Origin: DATAFT01 sp035544635
GTDB taxonomy: Bacteria > Acidobacteriota > Thermoanaerobaculia > Multivoradales > Multivoraceae
NCBI GenBank assembly: GCA_035544635.1
Contig: DATKDQ010000221.1
Span: 1-5,707, forward strand
Length of the DNA: 5,707 bases
Reading direction: 5' to 3'
Shown: positions 1 to 5,570 of the stretch, piece after piece
Layout: each line of letters opens with the position of its first letter
Position numbering within the stretch: position 1 is the stretch's first letter
Notes under the pieces: model-generated
What the model saw: the letters and a program-made list of their open reading frames with translations, nothing else
What the model was told of the DNA's origin: nothing
The model's database searches: none
Program-made: the position numbers and the translations under genes

Positions 1-1
1 T

Positions 2-802
2 CAGGCGCTCGCGACGCTCGCCCGGGACGGCAACCTCAAGTTCTACGGCGGCGAGCCGACGCTCCACACTCCGGAGATCGTCGGCGCCATCCGCTACTGC
101 CGCGCACGCGGGTTCAGCGGCCTGGTCACCGTGTTCTCGAACGGCGTGCAGGCCGAGAAGCTGATCCAGATCCTGGAGTCGGACCCGCGCACCGAGGCGG
201 TGCTCAACTACTCGATCTTTCACGGCCGCGACGCCGAGCCGCTGCCCGTGGCGGCCAAGTCGACGCTCGAGACCTGGGCGGCGGCCAACCCCGGCCGCCT
301 GTTCAAGGGGTACAAGGTGCTGTTCCATGCCGGCGGCGGCTCGCACCAGGCGTTCGAGCGCGACCGCGAAGCCGACTTCCACGGCATGGGCACGGGCTGC
401 ATCCGCTGCTTCCCGGTGCTCACCACCAGGGGGTGCTTCCACGCCTGCCCGTTCGCCGCCGAAATCGACGCGCCGCACTTCGACCTCGGCCGCGTCGGCA
501 GCGATCCCGCGTCGGTCTTCGCCAACTACCGCACCTTCCTGCGCTGGGTGGACGAGACGCTCGATCCCGCCGCGCGGAAGCGCGGGATCTCGAGCTGCGA
601 GATGTGCCACCGGCACCTCGCCGAGCTCGAGCCGGCGACGTTCAGCCATGCCCTCGGAGCCGCGGACAGCGCGGCTCCGGACCTGCTGGTTGGCACTTCC
701 TCCGCCAACCAGGTCTCCCGCCGAGCGCCCGCGGACGGGCGCCGGCTCGCTGGCGACGCGGACGGCGTGCGCCGGCGGTCCGTACCCCGGACGATCCCCT
801 AG
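2..802 (+). CDS. Radical SAM protein, C-terminal part (5' end outside window)
   Basis: This is the last 266 residues of a radical SAM enzyme. The frame is open from base 2 to the TAG at 800-802, so the real start and the CxxxCxxC SAM-cluster motif lie upstream of the window. A GTG at 131 is an internal codon, not the start. Fragment residues 14-21 read FYGGEPTL, the glycine-rich GGEP motif that contacts the SAM amino group in radical SAM TIM barrels. A later cysteine set at fragment residues 133, 136, 145, 149, 199 and 202 (CxxC, x8, CxxxC, then CEMC) would suit one auxiliary iron-sulfur cluster or more, as in SPASM/twitch-type enzymes. The last ~50 residues are Arg/Ala-rich and look unconserved. 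The stop is one base before the sulfatase start, so the two are very probably one transcript. Substrate is unknown; a sulfatase maturase is possible but the typical anSME C-terminal signatures are not seen. The radical SAM assignment is strong, the function is not. Confidence 0.85.
   Translation, partial: QALATLARDGNLKFYGGEPTLHTPEIVGAIRYCRARGFSGLVTVFSNGVQAEKLIQILESDPRTEAVLNYSIFHGRDAEPLPVAAKSTLETWAAANPGRLFKGYKVLFHAGGGSHQAFERDREADFHGMGTGCIRCFPVLTTRGCFHACPFAAEIDAPHFDLGRVGSDPASVFANYRTFLRWVDETLDPAARKRGISSCEMCHRHLAELEPATFSHALGAADSAAPDLLVGTSSANQVSRRAPADGRRLAGDADGVRRRSVPRTIP
655..679. repeat. Perfect GC-rich inverted repeat (hairpin) inside the radical SAM 3' end
   Basis: The arms CGGAGCCGCG (655-664) and CGCGGCTCCG (670-679) are exact reverse complements around the 5-base loop GACAG, and a U-G pair could extend the stem by one. 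No T-run follows, so this is not a standard intrinsic terminator. It lies in the coding frame at the point where the conserved part of the radical SAM protein gives way to an unconserved tail. It may be chance in such GC-rich DNA, or may affect translation or mRNA decay before the sulfatase. Confidence 0.5.
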
Positions 803-803
803 C

Positions 804-2948
804 ATGCCGCGAGCGTACGGGCGGAGACGAGCTCCGCCACTCCCTTCGCACCCGGCCTCGACTCCTGCTTCCCACGCCGGGGAGCCGCTCGCCTGGTCCC
901 GGCGCCGGAGACGTCCCACCTCGGCCGCGCTGGCCCTCCTCTTCCTCTTCGCGGCGAACGGGATCTCGTGGGCGCAGCAGCGGACGAACGTCGTGCTGGT
1001 CGTCGCCGACGACCTGGGCTACTCCGACCTCGGCAGCTACGGCGGCGAGATCGACACTCCGAACCTCGACCGGCTCGCGTTCGCCGGGGTGCGCTTCAGC
1101 CGCTTCTACGCGACGCCGCGCTGCAGCCCCTCGCGCGCGGCTCTCCTCACCGGAGTCTGGCCGCACCAGGCGGGCGTCGCACACCTCAACCGCGACTGGA
1201 GCCGACCCGCGTATCGCGGCGCCATCCGCGACCGCATCCCGACCCTCGCCGAGCGGCTGCGCGCGGCCGGCTACGCGACGTACATGGCCGGCAAGTGGCA
1301 CCTCACGCCGCACCTCGCCCCCGAGGCGGCGGCGGGAGACGCGGCATCGCCGGGCGGCGATCCCGATCCCCCCTCCTCCTGGCCGCTCCAGCGCGGCTTC
1401 GACCGCTTCTACGGCACCCTCTCCGGGTCCGGGAGCCACTTCGATCCGGCGCACCTCTACGAAGGGAACGCGCCGGTCGAGCCGAGCCCGCTCTTGGCGG
1501 CCGCCTCCCGGGCCGGCGCCGATCGGGAGAGCGGCGGCTCACGCCGGCCCGACCGCCGATTCCACCTGACCGACGAGCTCGGCGAGCGCGCGGCCGCGTT
1601 CGTCGAGGAGCACCTGGCGTCCGAGCCCGAGCGTCCCTTCTTCCTCTATCTGGCGTTCACCGCGCCGCACTGGCCGCTCCACGCGCATTCCGAGGACATC
1701 GAGCGCTACCGGGGGCGATTCGACGCCGGCTGGGACGAGCTGCGCGCGGCGCGCTGGCGCCGGCTGCGCGAGCTCGGTGTGGTCGATGCCACCGCCGAGC
1801 CGCCGCCGGGCGACCCGCGCGTCGAGGCGTGGAGCTCGACGCCGCACCCGGAGTGGCAGGCGCGACGGATGGAGGTCTACGCGGCGATGGTGAGCGCGAT
1901 GGATCGCGCCGTGGGCAGGACGATCGCGGCGCTCGAGGAGGGCGGCGCGCTCGACCGCACCCTCGTCGTGTTCCTCTCCGACAACGGCGCATCCGCCGAG
2001 GAGTTCCGCGGGCTCTACCTGCTGGCGCCGCTGGTGGTGCCGATTCCAGAGCGCACGGCGGACGGTGAGCAAGTGCGCTTCGGCGACGACCCTTCGATCG
2101 TCCCGGGGCCGCCCGACACCTTCTCGACCTACGGCCGGGGCTGGGCCCACCTCTCGAACACGCCGCTGCGCCTGTACAAGCGCTTCACGCACGAGGGCGG
2201 GATCGCGGTGCCGTTCCTGGTGCACTGGCCCGCCGGCCTCGGAGAGCGGGCGGGCGCGATCATCGAGGAGCCGGCTCACGTCGTGGACGTGGTGCCGACG
2301 GTGCTCGAGATCGCGAGCGGCGCGAGCGCCCCGGTCGCGAGCGCGCCCGAGGACGAGGCTCGACCGCCTGCCGAGGGCGCCGACCTCGCGGGGGGCAGAG
2401 AGACGCTGCGCGGGACGAGCCTCCTTGCGCTCCTCCGCGGCGAGGGGGTCGGGCCGCGCACCCTCTACTGGGAGCACGAAGGCAACCGCGCGATCCTCGA
2501 CGGAGACTGGAAGCTGGTGTCGCGCTGGCCCGGGTCGTGGGAGCTCTACGACCTCGCGGCCGACCGGTCGGAGACCACCGATCTCGCCGCGGCGCAGCCG
2601 GCGCGGGCGACCGAGCTCGAGCGGCTGTGGAACAGCTGGTCGGCCGAGATGGGGGTCGAGCCGTGGCCCATCGTCGTGCCGCAGGTGCGCACCGCACTGA
2701 CGTTGTCGGCGGTGGTCTTCTTCCTGGTCTTGAGCCTGCTCAGAAGATCGCGGCGGCGGCGAGCGCCTTCCCCGTCGACGCCGCCCCCCGAGCCGAGGGA
2801 GTCTCCTGAGGCGGATCGGGAGCCCGAGGAGGAGGCCCCCGAGTATCCGGCTCCAGCGCGACGACTTCCGGAGTCTCAGCCGGCGCAGGATCAGCCGGCG
2901 CAGGATCGGGCCGCGGAGGATCGCCCCGCGCCGATCGTGCCGCGCTGA
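804..2948 (+). CDS. Secreted Cys-type sulfatase (arylsulfatase family) with C-terminal membrane anchor
   Basis: Predicted 714-residue type I sulfatase that hydrolyses sulfate esters outside the cytoplasm. A basic N-region with five Arg at 33-37, a hydrophobic core at about 41-52 and a likely signal-peptidase site after SWA (residue 57) indicate export. The catalytic set is complete. Metal ligands are D69-D70 (ADDLGY) and D393-N394 (SDNG). C107 lies in CSPSR (107-111), the consensus for conversion to formylglycine. K164/H166 (GKWHL), H289 (APHW) and K459 (LYKRFTHEGG) are also present. A C-terminal subdomain with LYWEHEGN and ELYDL motifs ends near 610. Residues 630-646 form a transmembrane segment followed by RRSRRRR and a ~60-residue Pro/Glu/Arg tail, predicted to face the cytoplasm. 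ATG 804 is the only good start; it follows the radical SAM stop by one base with no clear Shine-Dalgarno, suggesting translational coupling. The open frame upstream of 804 is a shadow. Its maturase is not identified here. The family is certain, the substrate unknown. Confidence 0.95.
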   Translation: MPRAYGRRRAPPLPSHPASTPASHAGEPLAWSRRRRRPTSAALALLFLFAANGISWAQQRTNVVLVVADDLGYSDLGSYGGEIDTPNLDRLAFAGVRFSRFYATPRCSPSRAALLTGVWPHQAGVAHLNRDWSRPAYRGAIRDRIPTLAERLRAAGYATYMAGKWHLTPHLAPEAAAGDAASPGGDPDPPSSWPLQRGFDRFYGTLSGSGSHFDPAHLYEGNAPVEPSPLLAAASRAGADRESGGSRRPDRRFHLTDELGERAAAFVEEHLASEPERPFFLYLAFTAPHWPLHAHSEDIERYRGRFDAGWDELRAARWRRLRELGVVDATAEPPPGDPRVEAWSSTPHPEWQARRMEVYAAMVSAMDRAVGRTIAALEEGGALDRTLVVFLSDNGASAEEFRGLYLLAPLVVPIPERTADGEQVRFGDDPSIVPGPPDTFSTYGRGWAHLSNTPLRLYKRFTHEGGIAVPFLVHWPAGLGERAGAIIEEPAHVVDVVPTVLEIASGASAPVASAPEDEARPPAEGADLAGGRETLRGTSLLALLRGEGVGPRTLYWEHEGNRAILDGDWKLVSRWPGSWELYDLAADRSETTDLAAAQPARATELERLWNSWSAEMGVEPWPIVVPQVRTALTLSAVVFFLVLSLLRRSRRRRAPSPSTPPPEPRESPEADREPEEEAPEYPAPARRLPESQPAQDQPAQDRAAEDRPAPIVPR
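2877..2921 (+). repeat. 15-bp tandem repeat in the sulfatase tail
   Basis: Two exact copies of CAGCCGGCGCAGGAT (2877-2891 and 2892-2906) are followed by a degenerate third unit (2907-2921, 11 of 15 bases matching). They encode the pentapeptides QPAQD, QPAQD and RAAED at residues 692-706 of the sulfatase. The period is a multiple of three, so copy-number change would keep the frame. It lies in a low-complexity tail, so a functional role is not implied. Confidence 0.85.
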
Positions 2949-2964
2949 GCGCTGGGCGCTGGGG

Positions 2965-2970
2965 TATGCT
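2965..2970 (+). promoter_or_regulatory. Possible -10 element upstream of the nitronate monooxygenase gene
   Basis: TATGCT matches the sigma-70 -10 consensus TATAAT at four of six positions, and the preceding GGGG separates it from the sulfatase stop at 2948. It would leave a leader of about 40 bases. No convincing -35 hexamer is seen about 17 bases upstream, so the gene may instead be read through from the sulfatase. Tentative. Confidence 0.2.
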
Positions 2971-3006
2971 GGCGCGTCCGCTTGCCGCGACCGCCGCCTC
3001 GCCCCC

Positions 3007-3011
3007 GGGAG
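3007..3011 (+). promoter_or_regulatory. Ribosome binding site of the nitronate monooxygenase gene
   Basis: GGGAG lies seven bases before the ATG at 3019, close to ideal Shine-Dalgarno spacing. This fixes the start against the GTG and ATG codons that open other frames nearby. Confidence 0.75.
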
Positions 3012-3018
3012 AGAAGAC

Positions 3019-4203
3019 ATGGCCAAGACGGTGCTGCATACGCCGCTGTGCGACCTGCTCGGCATCGAGTATCCGGTGCTCCTCGCCGGCATGGGACCGG
3101 TGGCGGGCGGCATCATGGGGCCGGTCGCGACGCGCGAGCTGGCCGCCGCGGTCTCGAACGCGGGCGGTCTCGGCATCATCGGCGGTGTCGCCTACGGCCC
3201 CGAGGAGCTGCGCGCCGAGATCCGCGCGCTGCGCGAGCTGACCGACCGGCCCTTCGGCGTCGATCTCCTGTTCGCCGAGAACCTGATGCGGCCGGTGCGG
3301 GGGGACGAGAGGCTGCCCGGACGCGAGCTCCTGCCGGCGGAGACGCGCGATGCGCTGCTGCGCATCGCGGCGGACCTCGGCGTCGAGTGGAAGGAGGACC
3401 CAAACCCTCCGCGCCGGCCCGCCATCCCCGCCGGCAAGAGCTACGTCGGCGCGCAGATGGAGATCGTGCTCGAGGAGAAGGTGCCGGTCCTCGCCTCGGG
3501 TCTGGGGAGCCCGGGACCCTGGGTCGAAGAGCTCCACGCCAACGGGGCGAAGGTGATCGCGCTGGTCGGAAACGTGCGGGGCGCGCGGCGCGTCGCCAAG
3601 GACGGCGTCGATATCGTGGTCGCTCAGGGCACCGAGGCCGGCGGGCACACCGGACGCATCGCGACGCTCGCGCTGGTGCCTCAGGTGGCGGACGCGGTGG
3701 CCCCGATCCCGGTGGTGGCCGCGGGAGGAATCGCGGACGGCCGCGCGCTCGCCGCGGTGCTCGCCCTGGGCGCGATCGGAGCCTGGTGCGGCACGGCATT
3801 CCTGGTGGCCGAGGAGGCGAACCAGCCGCCGCTCCAGAAGCAGCGCATCCTCGACGCCGCCGCGGAGGACACCGTCGTCACGCGCCTGTACAGCGGCAAG
3901 ACCATGCGCAACATCACGAACCCGCTGATCGAGGCGTGGGAGGCGAGCGGCATCCAGGCGCTGCCGATGGGGCTCCAGGGCGTGCTCACCCGCGACCTGC
4001 TCTACTCGATCCGGCAGGCTGGACGCGAGGATCTGCTGATGAACGCCGCCGGCCAGACCGCGGGAATGCTCCACCGGGTCCGGCCCGCGAGCGAGATCCT
4101 CGAGGAGATGATCGGCCAGGCCGCCTTCGTCCTCGCGCGCCAGCTCCCGCAGCACGTGACGGCCTCGGTCGGCGCGGCGGCGGGCGCGCACACTCGCGCC
4201 TAG
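3019..4203 (+). CDS. Nitronate monooxygenase / 2-nitropropane dioxygenase family flavoprotein
   Basis: 394-residue FMN-dependent TIM-barrel protein of the NMO family, which oxidises alkyl nitronates to carbonyl compounds and nitrite in the cytoplasm; some relatives are FabK-like enoyl reductases. Family features in order: an N-terminal strand with LGIEYPVLLAGMG (14-26), AVSNAGGLGIIGG (44-56), PFGVDLL (78-84), VIALVGN (179-185), the signature QGTEAGGHTGR (203-213) with the presumed catalytic base H210, and the FMN phosphate-binding VVAAGGIADGR (232-242). The stretch at about 86-142 (RPVRG to PAGK) looks like an insertion and makes the protein longer than the ~320-360 residues usual for class I enzymes, as in actinobacterial-type homologues. 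There is no signal peptide or membrane segment. The start is supported by a GGGAG site. The gene lies 70 bases after the sulfatase on the same strand and faces the minus-strand zinc-ribbon gene. The NMO label is family level; the real substrate is not shown by the sequence. Confidence 0.93.
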   Translation: MAKTVLHTPLCDLLGIEYPVLLAGMGPVAGGIMGPVATRELAAAVSNAGGLGIIGGVAYGPEELRAEIRALRELTDRPFGVDLLFAENLMRPVRGDERLPGRELLPAETRDALLRIAADLGVEWKEDPNPPRRPAIPAGKSYVGAQMEIVLEEKVPVLASGLGSPGPWVEELHANGAKVIALVGNVRGARRVAKDGVDIVVAQGTEAGGHTGRIATLALVPQVADAVAPIPVVAAGGIADGRALAAVLALGAIGAWCGTAFLVAEEANQPPLQKQRILDAAAEDTVVTRLYSGKTMRNITNPLIEAWEASGIQALPMGLQGVLTRDLLYSIRQAGREDLLMNAAGQTAGMLHRVRPASEILEEMIGQAAFVLARQLPQHVTASVGAAAGAHTRA

Positions 4204-4228
4204 CGCCGCGGGGGACGGCTGGCCGCTT

Positions 4229-4248
4229 ATTTGAACAGACGTTCAAAT
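4229..4248. repeat. Perfect 8+8 AT-rich palindrome between convergent genes
   Basis: ATTTGAAC (4229-4236) and GTTCAAAT (4241-4248) are exact reverse complements separated by AGAC. The form TTTGAAC-N4-GTTCAAA resembles operators of dimeric TetR-type repressors. It stands out as AT-rich in a very GC-rich window and sits in the 64-base gap between the stops of the NMO (+) and zinc-ribbon (-) genes, where no promoter is expected. The stem has only three G/C pairs and no T-tract follows on either strand, so it would be a poor intrinsic terminator. Its role is open: operator relic, protein-binding site, or weak bidirectional stem. Confidence 0.6.
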
Positions 4249-4267
4249 CGCTCACGAGGCACGGCGA

Positions 4268-4690
4268 TTACTTCACCAGCTCCCACAGCGCCTTCGCGAA
4301 CCACAGCATCGGCGGATCGGGGATCTCGCGGCCGGCGCGGTTCAGCTCGCGAACCTCGCTGTTGATGCGCTCGAGCTCGCCGCCGTCCAGCCAGAACCCG
4401 CCGCAGCTCGGGCAGTAGTCGAGGATGATGTCGGTGTAGATGTTGAAGTCCACCTTGTCCATCGCCGTGCCGTCGAGCGGGCAGCTGGCCGGTCCGAAGC
4501 GGTCGGCGTGCTTGAGGGAGTCGCGGTCGACGGTGGTGTACTCGAGATCGCCTTGATGCGGCTCGGCGAGGCGATCGAGCTCCCCCGCTTTGAAGAACAT
4601 GCCGTGGCAGCGATTGCAGGTGTACGCCTGGGCATCGCCGAGCAGCCGCTCGAGCTCCTGCGGAGGCGGGTGACAGCGTGGACAGAACAA
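4268..4690 (-). CDS. Two-repeat TFIIB-type zinc-ribbon protein
   Basis: 140-residue small protein with two copies of the zf-TFIIB ribbon, a family found in bacterial proteins of mostly unknown role that probably bind zinc and a partner protein or nucleic acid. Repeat 1: CPRC at 3-6 and CNRC at 25-28, followed by HGMFFKAGELDRL. Repeat 2: CPLDG at 70-74 and CPSC at 93-96, followed by GGFWLDGGELERI, the hallmark C-terminal motif of the family. In repeat 2 the second knuckle Cys is replaced by Asp (D73), leaving three obvious Cys ligands. A hydrophobic, Trp-containing C-terminus (LWFAKALWELVK) follows. There is no signal peptide. The start is TTG (complement of 4688-4690), chosen because the first knuckle begins at residue 3 and an AGGAG site lies eight bases upstream. 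It follows the methyltransferase on the same strand after 46 bases and is probably co-transcribed. Function unknown. Confidence 0.88.
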   Translation of the reverse strand: MFCPRCHPPPQELERLLGDAQAYTCNRCHGMFFKAGELDRLAEPHQGDLEYTTVDRDSLKHADRFGPASCPLDGTAMDKVDFNIYTDIILDYCPSCGGFWLDGGELERINSEVRELNRAGREIPDPPMLWFAKALWELVK

Positions 4691-4698
4691 GCGATCGG

Positions 4699-4703
4699 CT
4701 CCT
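4699..4703 (-). promoter_or_regulatory. Shine-Dalgarno that fixes the TTG start of the zinc-ribbon gene
   Basis: On the minus strand this reads AGGAG, eight bases before the TTG at 4690. No ATG or GTG in the same frame lies between it and the first Cys knuckle, so it decides the rare start codon. Confidence 0.8.
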
Positions 4704-4736
4704 GTGGGCGCCGCGCGCGGCGGCGGTTGCTCCGGC

Positions 4737-5456
4737 TCAGCGTTTGCCGAATTCCAGGTAGTACTGGCCTTCGTGCTCCATGAGCGGGATCTCGCGGAGC
4801 AGCTCGAAGCCGGCGTTCTTGATCTCGTCCGTGAACGTTCCCCTACCGGCGCGCACGTGCTCGATCGCGAAGTCGCCGCTCACTCCCTCGATCCGCTCGA
4901 AGTCGATGACCACCAGCCGACCGCCGTCGCGCAGCGCGGAGTGGAGCGAGGCGAGCGTGTGTCGCGGAAACTCGAAGTGATGGTAGGTGTCGCAGACCAG
5001 GACGAGGTCGACCGCGTCCGCCTCGAGGCCGGTGGACTTCTGGCCTCCGAGGACGGTGGTGACGTTGGTGAGGCCGTCCTCCTTGGCGCCGCTCGCGATG
5101 TGCTCGAGGAACTCCGGCACGACGTCGACGGCATAGACGCGCCCCTCCGGCCCCACGGCGCGAGCGATCATGCGTGTCAGGAAGCCGGTTCCGGCACCGA
5201 CGTCGGCCACCTCCATTCCCGCCTTCAGCGCGAGCGCGGCCACGATCGCGTGGCGGTACTCGAAGATGGCCCGGTCCTCGCTCTCCAGACGATCGATCCA
5301 GCGGTCGAGGTCGGGATCGCGGTAGGCATCGTTGATGCCGGGGCGGACGCTGGTCTCCTGCCCGCCCGCTCGGGGAGCCGGGGCGACGACGACGGCGAGA
5401 ACCGTGGCGGCGATGGCCGCGATGCCGAACGCTCGGGCGTGGGGTATGGCGCTCAT
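4737..5456 (-). CDS. Exported class I SAM-dependent methyltransferase
   Basis: 239-residue Rossmann-fold methyltransferase (Methyltransf_11/25-like) carrying an export signal. Residues 10-27 are a hydrophobic, Ala/Val-rich segment after a short basic N-region (H6, R8). Cleavage near PRA at 28-30 is possible but not ideal, so it may be cleaved or kept as a membrane anchor. A conserved lead-in, INDAYRDPDLDRW (41-53), precedes the SAM-binding core: motif I DVGAGTG (85-91), acidic D111 (YAVDVVPEF) for the ribose, motif IV CDTYHHF (155-161) and the strand-5 region RDGGRLVVIDF (176-186). The pattern matches a widespread family annotated only as methyltransferase domain proteins, so the acceptor is unknown. 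ATG 5456 is used; its GGAG lies only one base upstream, so ribosome binding is not clear. It is the first gene of a minus-strand pair with the zinc-ribbon protein and diverges from the CaiB gene. Placing a SAM-dependent enzyme outside the cytoplasm is unusual. Confidence 0.93.
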   Translation of the reverse strand: MSAIPHARAFGIAAIAATVLAVVVAPAPRAGGQETSVRPGINDAYRDPDLDRWIDRLESEDRAIFEYRHAIVAALALKAGMEVADVGAGTGFLTRMIARAVGPEGRVYAVDVVPEFLEHIASGAKEDGLTNVTTVLGGQKSTGLEADAVDLVLVCDTYHHFEFPRHTLASLHSALRDGGRLVVIDFERIEGVSGDFAIEHVRAGRGTFTDEIKNAGFELLREIPLMEHEGQYYLEFGKR

Positions 5457-5570
5457 GCTCCGCGGTCTCGCCCGGGGGATCGTATCGCGACCTCGCGGCG
5501 GCCGGTCGCACTTCGAGCAGACTTCCTCCGCGGGGGGCGTAGGATATCCGCCTTTCCCCGCGTGGACGTC
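5457..5570. promoter_or_regulatory. Divergent intergenic region (methyltransferase / CoA-transferase)
   Basis: These 114 bases separate two divergent starts and must hold the signals for the methyltransferase, and for the CoA-transferase gene unless that has an internal promoter. Weak -10-like hexamers are TACGAT on the minus strand (5484-5479), 22 bases before the methyltransferase ATG, and TAGGAT on the plus strand (5540-5545), 25 bases before the CaiB ATG. Neither has a good -35. A short palindrome CGCGA-CC-TCGCG (5486-5497) and two direct copies of CTCCGCGG (5458-5465 and 5526-5533) are present but may be chance in GC-rich DNA. Confidence 0.35.

Noticed and set aside
570..585. CCGCGC-GGAA-GCGCGG hairpin with a GNRA-type loop
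   Set aside because: It lies within conserved coding sequence of the radical SAM gene and such short GC stems are common by chance here; no sign of a structured RNA around it.
327..803. Upstream extension of the sulfatase frame to 327
   Set aside because: It overlaps the radical SAM gene in another frame and its translation is Ala/Arg/Ser-rich shadow sequence; the signal peptide follows naturally from ATG 804.
1539..3179. Long minus-strand open frame opposite the sulfatase
   Set aside because: It has Arg/Arg-Pro-rich, low-complexity translation with no family motif, and lies antisense to a sulfatase with a complete motif set; long antisense frames are expected at this GC content.
2740..4191. 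Long minus-strand open frame opposite the NMO gene
   Set aside because: Composition is biased and unconserved, and the plus strand carries a full NMO with its own ribosome binding site.
4204..4267. Intrinsic terminator between the convergent genes
   Set aside because: The only clear stem (4229-4248) is AT-rich and neither strand has a T-tract after it, so a standard terminator call is not supported.
4508..4783. Plus-strand frame opposite the zinc-ribbon gene
   Set aside because: It has no recognisable motif and is antisense to a gene with two clear zinc ribbons.
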